Assembly: GCF_049310025.1 (NCBI RefSeq) | Contig: NZ_JBJYKD010000012.1 | Coordinates: 11,718-75,717, forward strand | DNA length: 64,000 nucleotides | Direction of reading: 5' to 3' | Source: JBJYKD01 sp049310025 | GTDB lineage: Bacteria; Bacillota; Thermosediminibacteria; Thermosediminibacterales; Tepidanaerobacteraceae | Shown here: in pieces, positions 27,749 to 35,980 of the stretch | How the letters are laid out: the number at the start of each line of letters is the position of its first letter | Numbering within the stretch: position 1 is the stretch's first letter | Made by a program: the position numbers and the translations under genes | The notes under the pieces: generated by a model | Databases searched by the model: none | The model's input: only the letters and a program-made list of their open reading frames with translations | What the model was told of the DNA's origin: nothing

Positions 27749-29077
27749 TTAATACACCTCTATATATTCGTCCAGCTCCCAGCTGTGGACTTTGGTCCTG
27801 TAAGCGTCCCATTCCTGCCTCTTGGCCTTTACATAATGTTCGTATACATGGGGGCCAAGTGCTTTTACTATAACTTCGTCTTCGGCCAGCAGGTCCAGGG
27901 CTTCCTTGAGGTTCCCGGGGAGACTCTTAATGCCCGCCTTTTCACGTTCTTCGTCGCTCATATGGTAAATGTTGTCGTAGACCTGGGGGCCCGGATCTAT
28001 TTTGTTCTTGATACCGTCAAGCCCGGCCGCCAGGATCACCGCCAGCGCCAGATACGGGTTGGCCGACGGGTCGGGGCTTCTGAGCTCAATTCGGGTTTTT
28101 GCACCGCCGGCTGCAGGTACCCGCACCAGGGCGCTCCTGTTTTTGGCGGACCAGGAAATGTACACCGGTGCCTCATACCCCGGGACCAGTCTTTTATAGG
28201 AGTTGACCAGCGGGTTGGTGATGGCGGTAAAGCCGGGGGCGTGTTTCAAGAGCCCACCCACATAATACCTTGCAATCTCGCTCAGCCCGGCCTCTCCGTT
28301 TTCGTCGGCAAAGGCGTTCTTCCCGTCGGAAAAAAGCGATTGATGGATGTGCATACCGGACCCGTTGATGCCAAACACCGGCTTCGGCATGAATGTGGCG
28401 TGCAGGCCGTGCTGTTTGGCGATAATTTTGGTCACAAAACGGAAGGTGGTGATGTTGTCGGCCGTCCGGAGGGCGTCTGAGTACTTAAAATCTATTTCGT
28501 GCTGGCCCGGTGCCACCTCATGATGGGCGGCTTCCACTTCAAAACCCATTTCCTCAAGGGTGAGCACAATATCTCTTCTGGCATTTTCACCCAGGTCCAC
28601 CGGCGAAAGGTCGAAGTAGCCGCCTTTGTCTCCGGTCTCAATTGTCGGTTTTCCCTTTTCATCTGTGAGAAACATGAAAAATTCCGGTTCCGGGCCCGCA
28701 TACATCGTAAAACCCATAGATTTGGCTTCCTCAACGACTTTTTTGAGAACCTGGCGGGGGCTCCCTTCAAAGGGAGTGCCGTCGGGATTGTAAATGTCGC
28801 AAATCAGCCGGGCTTCCGCTCCGTCTCTCGGTTTCCATGGAAAAATGGCAAAGGTATCAAGGTCTGGTTTCAGATACATATCCGATTCCTGTATGCGGGT
28901 GAAACCCTCGATAGACGAACCGTCAAACATCAATTTGCCGTCCAGGGCGTCCTCCAGCTGGCTCACCGGAATTGCCACATTCTTTACCACTCCGAAAATG
29001 TCGACAAACTGAAGTCTGATAAATTTCACCTTGAGCTCCTTCGTAAGGTTGATGATGTCATCCTTTGTGTAACCCAC
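27749..29077 (-). CDS. glnA: Glutamine synthetase, type I (second copy)
   Basis: A 442-residue paralogue of the neighbouring glutamine synthetase with the same marks (MFDGSSIEGFTRIQESDMYL, YAGPEPEFFMFL, NGSGMHIHQS, VNSYKRLVPGYEAP). It is closely similar along its whole length, which points to gene duplication within this lineage. The start is GTG at 29077 behind GGAGGGAGAAAA; a longer reading frame with ATG codons upstream runs through the promoter and is not real. The gene diverges from the MerR-type glnR, the usual arrangement for glutamine-controlled expression. Division of labour between the copies cannot be told from sequence. Confidence 0.95.
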   Translation of the reverse strand: MGYTKDDIINLTKELKVKFIRLQFVDIFGVVKNVAIPVSQLEDALDGKLMFDGSSIEGFTRIQESDMYLKPDLDTFAIFPWKPRDGAEARLICDIYNPDGTPFEGSPRQVLKKVVEEAKSMGFTMYAGPEPEFFMFLTDEKGKPTIETGDKGGYFDLSPVDLGENARRDIVLTLEEMGFEVEAAHHEVAPGQHEIDFKYSDALRTADNITTFRFVTKIIAKQHGLHATFMPKPVFGINGSGMHIHQSLFSDGKNAFADENGEAGLSEIARYYVGGLLKHAPGFTAITNPLVNSYKRLVPGYEAPVYISWSAKNRSALVRVPAAGGAKTRIELRSPDPSANPYLALAVILAAGLDGIKNKIDPGPQVYDNIYHMSDEEREKAGIKSLPGNLKEALDLLAEDEVIVKALGPHVYEHYVKAKRQEWDAYRTKVHSWELDEYIEVY

Positions 29078-29114
29078 TTTTCTCCCTCCAGATCTTAAAA
29101 TGTATATTGAAATC

Positions 29115-29227
29115 ATAACAATGTTATTTTCAAATGTCAAGTTAATGTAAGGTTTTTTATTTTATCTTTGTCAAATCTAACATGAAATTGACTTTTGCAG
29201 TCTTTTATGTTAGTATAGTGGTAACAT
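29115..29227. promoter_or_regulatory. Divergent glnA-glnR promoters with repeated TAACA/TGTTA operators
   Basis: glnA promoter (minus): TTGACA at 29139-29134 and TATGAT 17 bp away. glnR promoter (plus): TTGACT 29188-29193 and TAGTAT 29211-29216, 17 bp apart. Dyads: ATAACA-A-TGTTAT (29115-29127) over the glnA -10, and ATGTTA / TAACAT (29207-29212 and 29222-29227) around the glnR -10. A further TAACAT lies at 29178-29183. The half-sites resemble the B. subtilis GlnR box (TGTNA / TNACA), but the spacing is not the canonical seven. Confidence 0.55.
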
Positions 29228-29244
29228 TTCGGGAGGTGATTATT

Positions 29245-29601
29245 GTGGCCGGCACTTCACTGGATAAGGGTTTATACCCGATCGGAGTTGTGGAAGAAAA
29301 AACCGGCCTTACCAGCCGGCAAATCCGTTATTATGAAGATCTGGGGCTAATTACTCCGGCCAGAACTTCGGGCAAACAGAGAAGATACTCGGAAAAAGAC
29401 ATCATCAGGCTTGCCAGAATTAAATATCTGAAAGACAACGGATTTGACTTAAAATCAATAAAAGAGAAGATAGATATACTGGAAAAAAGCTCCAAAAACA
29501 TTAATCTTACGTCTGATATAAATTTGCCCGGAGGCAAGCTCACATCCCTCTATCCCGTATCAAACCGTGCAGTGTTGATGAAGCTCCTGGAAAAAAAATA
29601 A
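29245..29601 (+). CDS. glnR: MerR-family regulator, GlnR-like
   Basis: A 118-residue regulator with an N-terminal MerR winged-helix domain (YPIGVVEEKTGLTSRQIRYY, then GLITPARTSGKQRRYSEKD). A short C-terminal tail follows. GlnR-type proteins repress glnA when nitrogen is plentiful, through contact with feedback-inhibited glutamine synthetase, whose gene lies next to it. The start is GTG at 29245, six bases after GGGAGGTG. The tail ending (PVSNRAVLMKLLEKK) would be the part that senses glutamine synthetase in related proteins. The position opposite glnA and the length make GlnR the best call. Confidence 0.85.
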   Translation: MAGTSLDKGLYPIGVVEEKTGLTSRQIRYYEDLGLITPARTSGKQRRYSEKDIIRLARIKYLKDNGFDLKSIKEKIDILEKSSKNINLTSDINLPGGKLTSLYPVSNRAVLMKLLEKK

Positions 29602-29633
29602 TCCTTGCGTCCACACGCAAGGATTATTTTTTT
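29592..29633. terminator. Bidirectional terminator between glnR and a gntR gene
   Basis: A perfect stem (AATCCTTGCGT at 29600-29610 and ACGCAAGGATT at 29615-29625) is flanked by an A-run and a T-run, so it works for both converging genes. Confidence 0.9.
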
Positions 29634-30304
29634 CAAAACACTTTATGGCTTTCAAGGTATGGGCAGAGGTTAGAGCGTGCCTCATCCACATGCCTGATCA
29701 TGGCCTTTTCGGCGGCATCGGGATCATGGGATTCCAGAGCCCTGTAAATGTTCCGGTGCTCTTCCAGAGAAACCGGCGCTCTGCCGCTGGACTTGATGGA
29801 TACCAGCCGGGCCCTCTGAATGAAATGATGGAAATTGGTAAGGACCGATTCCAGGGGCCTGCTGTGGCAGGCTTTAAATATCACGTCGTGAAAACGGGTA
29901 TCCAGTTCGGAGACCTTGTCAATTTCCCCTTTAACCGTGTAAAATTCCATAAGATCCAGTATGTCCTTCATTTCTTTTAGTTGTTCATCGGTTATCTTTT
30001 CGGCAGCCCAGCGCGCCGCCAGCCCTTCGATCATCTTGCGGATTGTGTATATGTCTTCCACATCCTGTTCGGTAACCCCTTCTACAATCACGCCTTTATT
30101 GGGTATGCTCGACACAAGACCTTCAAGCTCCAGCTGGCGGATGGCCTCTCTAACCGGTGTCCGGCTGACTCCCAGCTCTTTTGCCACCTTCATCTCTATT
30201 AAGCTCTCGCCCGGTTTATAGACACCGTTTAGTATGGCGTTCTTCAGCTGGTGATATATCCTGCTGCGCAGGGAATATCCCGTGTCCTGCAAGTCGGACG
30301 TCAT
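29633..30304 (-). CDS. GntR-family regulator, FadR (FCD) type
   Basis: A 223-residue regulator. An N-terminal winged helix-turn-helix (KNAILNGVYKPGESLIEMKV, then LGVSRTPVREAIRQLELEGL) is followed by an FCD ligand domain. The FCD domain has the metal/ligand residues of the family (ELDTRFHDVIFKACH, EEHRNIYRAL and the histidine of IRHVDEARS). FCD regulators usually sense small organic acids. No catabolic operon adjoins it, so its targets are unknown. The start is ATG at 30304. A dyad over its own ribosome site suggests self-control. Confidence 0.88.
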   Translation of the reverse strand: MTSDLQDTGYSLRSRIYHQLKNAILNGVYKPGESLIEMKVAKELGVSRTPVREAIRQLELEGLVSSIPNKGVIVEGVTEQDVEDIYTIRKMIEGLAARWAAEKITDEQLKEMKDILDLMEFYTVKGEIDKVSELDTRFHDVIFKACHSRPLESVLTNFHHFIQRARLVSIKSSGRAPVSLEEHRNIYRALESHDPDAAEKAMIRHVDEARSNLCPYLESHKVF

Positions 30305-30307
30305 ATG

Positions 30308-30327
30308 TTAAGACCTCCCCGTCTTAA
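30308..30327 (-). promoter_or_regulatory. Dyad overlapping the ribosome site of the gntR gene
   Basis: TTAAGAC at 30308-30314 and GTCTTAA at 30321-30327 form a perfect inverted repeat around CTCCCC, the complement of the GGGGAG ribosome site. It could be an operator for the regulator, or an RNA hairpin that hides the ribosome site. Confidence 0.5.
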
Positions 30328-30549
30328 TGCAAAGCTTCTAAGTATATTTTACTATACGTTTTAATTTTTTGAAAGGGATTTTCATATAATTGTATACTAT
30401 ATCCACAACAAAATATTGATTTATGCAAAAACGCCGGCAATCCGGTCTTGTCAAAAAACGGCTTTTAACTGAAGCTGTAAATATAATACGGTTTTTGATA
30501 TAATTAAATTGTTATTCAGCACTATTTCTGCAAGCAATACAGGTGGTTT

Positions 30550-31302
30550 ATGAGTTTGTACAGGCGGAATCTCATTAAAATATATGACAAATTGTTTGCC
30601 GCCTTCGGGCCTCAGCACTGGTGGCCGGCGGAAAGCGATTTCGAGGTGGTGGTGGGGGCCATCCTCACCCAGAGCGTGTCGTGGAAAAACGTAGAAAAAG
30701 CCATTGAAAACCTCAAGGCCGAGGGACTGCTTTCCGTAGACGGCATACTGAAGGCGGAAAGGCAAAAGCTGGCGGACCTTGTCAGGTCCACCAGGTATTA
30801 CAACCAGAAGGCCGAAAAGCTTAAAAATATATGCCGTCACATTAAAGACAATTACGACGGGGATATCTGTAAAATGTTTGAAAAGGATCTTTTTGAAATG
30901 CGGCGGGAACTTTTATCCATCAAGGGGCTCGGCAGGGAGACGGCAGATTCCATAATCCTTTACGCCGCCAGAAAACCCATTTTCGTGGTGGACGCCTATA
31001 CCCGGCGGATATTTTCGAGGCTGGGCTTCCTTCCGGAGGATGCGGACTACCAGGCAATGCAGGACTTTTTCATGCAAAACCTGCCGGAGGACGTGGAACT
31101 CTTCAACGAATACCACGCCCTCATCGTCAGGCTGGGGAAAGACTGCTGCCGGAATCAAAACCCGCTCTGCGCCGAATGCCCCGTAAGTGATGCATGCAAA
31201 TTTTATTCGGCTTTGACAAATAACGCTGTCGGGGCTGACGCCGGAACAGGAAGGGAAAATACAGGCCGGAATAGGAAAGGAGAATACAAAAAGTCAACTT
31301 AA
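30550..31302 (+). CDS. HhH-GPD DNA glycosylase, MagIII-like
   Basis: A 250-residue base-excision glycosylase of the endonuclease III superfamily. The helix-hairpin-helix is LLSIKGLGRETADSIILYA, and the catalytic aspartate is in VVDAYTRRIFSRLG. Four cysteines spaced C-X6-C-X2-C-X5-C (CRNQNPLCAECPVSDAC) bind a 4Fe-4S cluster. The catalytic lysine of true endonuclease III (GVGRKTA) is glutamate here (GLGRETA), as in MagIII-type 3-methyladenine glycosylases, so it should be a glycosylase without lyase activity. The tail after the cluster is low complexity. The start is ATG at 30550 after AGGTGG. Confidence 0.85.
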   Translation: MSLYRRNLIKIYDKLFAAFGPQHWWPAESDFEVVVGAILTQSVSWKNVEKAIENLKAEGLLSVDGILKAERQKLADLVRSTRYYNQKAEKLKNICRHIKDNYDGDICKMFEKDLFEMRRELLSIKGLGRETADSIILYAARKPIFVVDAYTRRIFSRLGFLPEDADYQAMQDFFMQNLPEDVELFNEYHALIVRLGKDCCRNQNPLCAECPVSDACKFYSALTNNAVGADAGTGRENTGRNRKGEYKKST

Positions 31303-31317
31303 AGACATATTTCTATC

Positions 31318-31815
31318 TTAATTTGCATAGGTTTTTACAATTTCCCCGTAGTAGAGCACATGATAATCGCCGTTTTTATAGCATTCATTTTTTATTTCTC
31401 CGGGCAGTTTATCGGGGTCCAGCGGTTGCCTGTAAATTATCCTGCAGTCTATGTGGATGTCGCATTCGGCTATGTGCGGCGATTCCACCGCCCCTTCCTG
31501 CGGCGTAAGGCCGCATTCCCTGAACTTGTCAATGTCCCTTCCGGATCTGGAGCCGCATATGGCCAGAGCTTTTTTCAGATCCCCTTTCTGCGGAATGCTC
31601 ACGGTAAAAGAGTCGGCCTTTTCGATGAGCTCATATGTATACCTGGAATACCTCACCATAACCATAAACACCGGCCTGTTCCACATGCGGCCCAGGGTCC
31701 CCCAGCCGATAGTCATGGTGTTGACCCTGTCGCCGTGTTTCACGGTCAGGAATGCGCCTTCCGGGAGCTGCTCCAGTATTTTCCCGGATACTTCGGCAAT
31801 GTTAATCTCTTTCAA
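31318..31815 (-). CDS. Flavin reductase-like domain protein
   Basis: A 165-residue single-domain FMN-binding protein of the flavin reductase-like family (split beta-barrel). Typical residues are VNTMTIGWGTLGRMWNRPVF, then VRYSRYTYELIEKADSFTVS. Such proteins reduce free flavin or serve as flavin-bound oxidoreductases in anaerobes. No partner oxygenase is nearby. The start is TTG at 31815 after GGAGGAGATTTGC. It converges on the glycosylase gene. Confidence 0.87.
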   Translation of the reverse strand: MKEINIAEVSGKILEQLPEGAFLTVKHGDRVNTMTIGWGTLGRMWNRPVFMVMVRYSRYTYELIEKADSFTVSIPQKGDLKKALAICGSRSGRDIDKFRECGLTPQEGAVESPHIAECDIHIDCRIIYRQPLDPDKLPGEIKNECYKNGDYHVLYYGEIVKTYAN

Positions 31816-31984
31816 GCAAATCTCCTCCTTTTTTACTTTTATCTCAAAACCGGTAACTCAACCCACAACCCGCCCGAGCAGGCGGGTGAAATTTTTTCTT
31901 GCCGGCGCAGAGGTCCACCCGCGCACCCAAATCAAGTGTGAATTAATATAATATTACGAGAAAGAGCGGATAGGAGTGTTTTAG

Positions 31985-32254
31985 GTGGCCAAGGAAAAAG
32001 AACTGAGGTCGGTTTTAACCGCATTTAATTACCTGCTGGGGATTGCTATCACCGTTTTTTCCGTGGAATTTTTTTTAAAAAAAGGGGCGGTGGCGCCTCT
32101 ATATATAACCGCCGCTATTATAATCGCCGGTCCCCTGGAGGATTTCCTGGTAAGTGTGGTAAAGCCTGAACAGAGGTGGCTTGTGGATCAGCTGACAAGC
32201 GTGGGCTTCATGATTTTCCTGCTGCTGGCCGTCCTGGAATCGGCAAAAAAGTAA
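31985..32254 (+). CDS. Small membrane protein of unknown function
   Basis: An 89-residue protein with about three hydrophobic helices (roughly residues 12-30, 38-56 and 69-84). The start is GTG at 31985 behind TAGGAGTG. A -10-like TATAAT precedes it near 31947. I do not recognise a family. It stands alone between the flavin reductase gene and the end of the sugar operon. Confidence 0.6.
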   Translation: MAKEKELRSVLTAFNYLLGIAITVFSVEFFLKKGAVAPLYITAAIIIAGPLEDFLVSVVKPEQRWLVDQLTSVGFMIFLLLAVLESAKK

Positions 32255-32403
32255 TTTTCCTCTCAGGATAATTATACCTCACTTTTTAAGCTGATAAAAG
32301 CCCTTTTGCAGCTTAACCGCCGGGTTCACAAAAACTCGGCTCAGCCAGCATTGCCTGCCGATGGTATTTCCGGATTAATGACTGTATGAAGGACATTAAA
32401 CTT

Positions 32404-32431
32404 AAAAAATGGCCGCAATAGGGCCATTTAA
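32404..32431 (-). terminator. Terminator of the sugar operon
   Basis: AAATGGCC (32407-32414) and GGCCATTT (32422-32429), with a seven-base loop, are followed on the minus strand by six Ts, 27 bp after the isomerase stop codon. A 15-bp direct duplication (AAATATTACTTCAAC) lies between it and the stop. Confidence 0.85.
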
Positions 32432-32455
32432 ATAAATATTACTTCAACTCAAATA

Positions 32456-33277
32456 TTACTTCAACATTGGACCGACATAGTTCAGCCAGGCGAGCTTCGG
32501 GTCATCCTTCGGAATCAGCTTCCTGCCGTAGTTTCCGGCCATCACCCACAGATAATAGACAGAAAATCCCGGCGCTGCGGCCACTGGATGATAGCCCTTC
32601 GGTATATACACCGTATCCCCGTCTTTAACCACATACGATTCCCTCAGCGAAAGGTCGTCAGTGTACAGGACCTGAATACCGAAGCCGTCTATGGGTTTTA
32701 CTTTGAAATGGTAAACTTCTTCCATCTTTGTCTCGTTCGGCATGTCGTAGGTGTCATGTTTGTGAGAAGGATAACTCGACCACTGCCCCGGATACGAATA
32801 CGTCTCTCCCACCACTATTCGGTGGACCCTGCCTTCAGCGTTGTCCACGATGATGTCGTTCACATCCCGCTGAAAGTTCAGGATTCCCCTGTGGTTGCAG
32901 ATCACTTCTTCAGGCTTTACCACAAAAGGTTCAAACCTCTTTTCCGCCTTGGCAGAACATACGGCCGCCTCCAGATCAAATCCCTGGCATTCTGTGACCT
33001 CATATCTGCTTCCCACCGGAACGTAAACAGCGGTGGGTTTGCCCGAAAAGACGTCCTTTCTCTCTCCAAGCCCGGAGAACATGGCTCCGTCCACCTTTAC
33101 ATCACACCTGCCGGACATTATGACGATCACTATCTCCTCATCTTTCGCTTTGCCGGTATATGTCTGTTTAGGCCCCAGTTTCAGAAGGCCGAGCCCCACA
33201 TACTTCGATGTCTCCCCAATCTTTACCACATCTTTGTACCCTTTAAAATCCTGGTTTGGATAAATGTAATTCATCAT
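32456..33277 (-). CDS. IolB-family sugar isomerase
   Basis: A 273-residue bicupin of the IolB (5-deoxy-glucuronate isomerase) family. Metal ligands are visible in QWSSYPSHKHD, the glutamate of KMEEVYHFKV, and the histidine of IPKGYHPVAAAPG. IolB turns 5-deoxy-glucuronate into a ketose acid in inositol breakdown, but no other iol gene is present. Here it ends an operon with an ABC importer and a split transketolase, so it more likely isomerises another aldose to its ketose. Related IolB/KduI-like isomerases are, as I recall, used for sulfoquinovose in some Firmicutes; I cannot check that. The start is ATG at 33277 after GGGAGG. Confidence 0.82.
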   Translation of the reverse strand: MMNYIYPNQDFKGYKDVVKIGETSKYVGLGLLKLGPKQTYTGKAKDEEIVIVIMSGRCDVKVDGAMFSGLGERKDVFSGKPTAVYVPVGSRYEVTECQGFDLEAAVCSAKAEKRFEPFVVKPEEVICNHRGILNFQRDVNDIIVDNAEGRVHRIVVGETYSYPGQWSSYPSHKHDTYDMPNETKMEEVYHFKVKPIDGFGIQVLYTDDLSLRESYVVKDGDTVYIPKGYHPVAAAPGFSVYYLWVMAGNYGRKLIPKDDPKLAWLNYVGPMLK

Positions 33278-33308
33278 ACATTCCTCCCGAAAGTTGGTAT
33301 TTTACTAC

Positions 33309-34187
33309 TTATACTTCAAAACCGCCCAGGTCCAAATGCTGGCCGTCAGAATAAGAAGTGTTTTTCTTTACGTGTTCGTAATTTTTACTGCCTAGGATTA
33401 CCGTGGATATCTCATCGCGCAAAAGCACGTACCTGATGGCAAGTTCATCCAGGGCCATACCTCTTTTTTTCGCAAATTCGTCAAGCCTGCTGATTTTATT
33501 AAGAAGATTTCTGTCGCTGACTGTACTATTTTTATACTTGTAGCTGAGCAGATCTTTTTTAAGGCAGTCCTTGATTATTACCCCTCTGCCAGCTTTATTG
33601 ACAGCAAGTAAAAGTAGCTCCTCGCAAGCCCTGTCCAGAATGTTGTATGAAAACTGAAGCACGTCAATCTCGGGGTATTTCAAAGCCTCCAGCATGACCT
33701 CCACACTGCCCCTCACCCCGATGAACCTCGCCTTTACGGCTTTCTTCGCCTTGAGCAGGGCATTTACTGTCTCTGCTCTTTCCAGGACCTCTAGAGGGCA
33801 GGAGTGTATCTGGACGACATCCACATAATCCGTCCTAAGTGCCTTCAGTCTGCTTTCAATAAAGGAGAGGGTGGCTTTTTCAGAATAGTCGTAGAAAGAC
33901 GTTGCGCCGTCAAATCGCTCTCCGACCTTGGTGGCTATATAGAATTTGTCTCTCTTGCCCTTTAAAGCTTTGCCTATTATTTTTTCGCTTTCCTGGTATG
34001 CCGGTGCGGTGTCTATGAAATTTATCCCCACGTCCGAAAGATGTTCCACCAAATAGATGGCCTCTTTTTCTTCCGGCCTTCTGGGGTCTTCGGCTATGCC
34101 GAACGCCCAGTCCCTTCCTATGGCCACCGCTCCAAACCCTATCTCTGATCCAAGAAGACCTGTGCTGCCGAGCTTTCTGTATCTCAA
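33309..34187 (-). CDS. Aldo/keto reductase
   Basis: A 292-residue NAD(P)H-dependent reductase with an aldo/keto reductase barrel. The tetrad is visible: Asp and Tyr in GINFIDTAPAYQESE, Lys in YIATKVGE, and His in YVDVVQIHSC. NADP contacts fall in the C-terminal third (AIRYVLLRDEISTVILGSKN). It would reduce an aldehyde or ketone. In this operon, between transketolase and isomerase, it could reduce the short aldehyde left after C2 transfer. The start is TTG at 34187, 7 bp after the transketolase stop. Confidence 0.88.
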   Translation of the reverse strand: MRYRKLGSTGLLGSEIGFGAVAIGRDWAFGIAEDPRRPEEKEAIYLVEHLSDVGINFIDTAPAYQESEKIIGKALKGKRDKFYIATKVGERFDGATSFYDYSEKATLSFIESRLKALRTDYVDVVQIHSCPLEVLERAETVNALLKAKKAVKARFIGVRGSVEVMLEALKYPEIDVLQFSYNILDRACEELLLLAVNKAGRGVIIKDCLKKDLLSYKYKNSTVSDRNLLNKISRLDEFAKKRGMALDELAIRYVLLRDEISTVILGSKNYEHVKKNTSYSDGQHLDLGGFEV

Positions 34188-34194
34188 GTCTTCT

Positions 34195-35136
34195 TCATCC
34201 CTCTACCATTTCCCAAGCGGTCCTTGCGATGTTCTCCGCGGTGAGCCCGTAGTGTCTCATAAGTTCTTCAGGTGCACCTGACTGCCCGAAGATATCGCTT
34301 ACGCCGATTCGCTTCATCCTGAGGGGCAAATTTTCCGACAGCACCTCCGCCACCGCAGAGCCGAGGCCTCCGATTATGGAATGTTCTTCGACGGTAATGA
34401 CTTTCCCGGCCTTTCCCGCAAAATTAAGAATTGTTTCCACATCCAGCGGTTTTATTGTATGGACATTTACCACCGAAGCCTCTATACCCTTTTGCTCAAG
34501 GTCCTGTGCAGCTTCAAGGGCTGTGGCCACCATGAGGCCTGTGGCAAAAATGGCGATGTCATTCCCCTCTCTCAACACCCTTGCCTTTCCGACCTCAAAT
34601 TCGTCATCTTCTGCCGTAATTATGGGGGCCACGGGGCGCGCTATCCTTATATACACCGGCCCGTTTATTTTGGCTGCGGCAAACACAGCCTTTTTCGTCT
34701 CAACGGCATCACAGGGCACCAGCACCGTCATTCCCGGCAGCGTGCGCATCAGGGATATGTCCTCTACGGACTGGTGGCTGCCCCCGTCTTCTCCAACGGT
34801 AATTCCGCTGTGGGTCACTGCTATCTTGACATTAAGGAAATTGGGGTAGCATATGCTGTTTCTTATCTGTTCAAAACCCCTTCCCGCCCCGAATATGGCA
34901 AAGGTACTGGCAAAGGGTATAAATCCGGCCATCGAAAGGCCTGCAGCAACTCCCATCAAATTCTGCTCGGCTATTCCCATGTTGAAAAAGCGGTTTTTGA
35001 ACCTTTCGGCAAACATGGCTGTCTGTGTGGCATGTGCCAGATCCGCGTCGAGCACCACGACTTTTTCATTTTTATTCCCCAGTTCTACCAATGCTTCCCC
35101 GTATGCAACCCTTGGCGATTTCATATTTTCCATCAT
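34195..35136 (-). CDS. Transketolase, C-terminal subunit
   Basis: A 313-residue subunit with the pyrimidine-binding and C-terminal domains of transketolase. The catalytic glutamate is in FFNMGIAEQNLMGVAAGL. GEDGGSHQSVEDISLMRTLP and GLGSAVAEVLSENLPL are typical of split transketolases. It moves a two-carbon ketol unit from a ketose to an aldose. The start ATG at 35136 overlaps the end of the N-terminal subunit gene by four bases (ATGA), so both are made together. Confidence 0.94.
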   Translation of the reverse strand: MMENMKSPRVAYGEALVELGNKNEKVVVLDADLAHATQTAMFAERFKNRFFNMGIAEQNLMGVAAGLSMAGFIPFASTFAIFGAGRGFEQIRNSICYPNFLNVKIAVTHSGITVGEDGGSHQSVEDISLMRTLPGMTVLVPCDAVETKKAVFAAAKINGPVYIRIARPVAPIITAEDDEFEVGKARVLREGNDIAIFATGLMVATALEAAQDLEQKGIEASVVNVHTIKPLDVETILNFAGKAGKVITVEEHSIIGGLGSAVAEVLSENLPLRMKRIGVSDIFGQSGAPEELMRHYGLTAENIARTAWEMVEG

Positions 35137-35942
35137 TGAACTCCTCCTAACTCGGCCAGTGCAATTTCAACTTCCGCGGGGCTGGGAGCCTTGCCGTGCC
35201 AGCCCACCTGATTTTCCATAAAGGAAACTCCCTTGCCTTTGACGGTGTGGGCTATGACAAACCTCGGCCTGCCGGATACGGCCGGTGATGTAAACGCGCT
35301 GTACAGCTCTTCAAAATCATGCCCATTTACCTCATGCACATCGAAGCCAAAAGCCTCCACCCTGGCCTTTATATTCCCAAGGCTCATGACATCCTCATTG
35401 GGCCCGTCGATCTGAAGTTTGTTGTAGTCCAGTATGACGGTGAGGTTGTCCAGCCTGTAGTGAATTGACGCCATCATGGCTTCCCATATCTGGCCCTCCT
35501 GCATCTCCCCATCACCCACGATGGCAAAAACCCTGTAGTTTTTCTTCTTAAGCTTTGCTCCCAGCGCGAGCCCTACCGCCACCGAAAGTCCCTGCCCCAG
35601 CGAACCGGTAGAAACGTCGATGCCAGGAGTCTTCTTCTTGTCGGGATGGCCCTGGAGCATGGAGCCGAACTTTCTCAAGGTCCGGAGTTTTTCCACATCA
35701 AAATAACCCCTGTGCGCCAGGACGGCGTAAAGCGCCGGGCACCCATGCCCCTTACTGAGCACCAGCCTGTCCCTGTCATCCCAGTCGGGGCGTGCCGGGT
35801 CTATATTCATCACCCTCCAGTAGAGGGTCGTCAGTATTTCCACCATTGAAAGTGAACCCCCGGGGTGACCGGACTTAGCCTCGCCCAGCATTTTGATGAC
35901 ATCTTTTCTAACCATGTTGCTTATTTTTTTCAAATCATCCAT
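35133..35942 (-). CDS. Transketolase, N-terminal (thiamine diphosphate) subunit
   Basis: A 269-residue subunit with the thiamine-diphosphate/magnesium motif GDGEMQEGQIWEAMM (GDG ... N-like end DYNKLQIDG). SGHPGGSLSMVEILTTLYWR, SKGHGCPALYAVL and TGSLGQGLSVAVG are also present. Together with the next gene it makes a full transketolase. Split transketolases are common in carbohydrate gene clusters, apart from the housekeeping enzyme, so a substrate-specific role in this operon is plausible. The start is ATG at 35942. Confidence 0.94.
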   Translation of the reverse strand: MDDLKKISNMVRKDVIKMLGEAKSGHPGGSLSMVEILTTLYWRVMNIDPARPDWDDRDRLVLSKGHGCPALYAVLAHRGYFDVEKLRTLRKFGSMLQGHPDKKKTPGIDVSTGSLGQGLSVAVGLALGAKLKKKNYRVFAIVGDGEMQEGQIWEAMMASIHYRLDNLTVILDYNKLQIDGPNEDVMSLGNIKARVEAFGFDVHEVNGHDFEELYSAFTSPAVSGRPRFVIAHTVKGKGVSFMENQVGWHGKAPSPAEVEIALAELGGVQ

Positions 35943-35980
35943 TTATATTTAGTGCCTCCTCAAGTTTAAAAGTAGATATA

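Noticed and set aside
31868..31884. CCCGCC/GGCGGG hairpin as a terminator
   Set aside because: Six-base stem with T-run set back by several bases; position between divergent genes makes it unconvincing.
32456..33277. Inositol catabolism operon
   Set aside because: IolB-like gene only; no iolC, D, E, G or J, and context is a sugar importer with transketolase.
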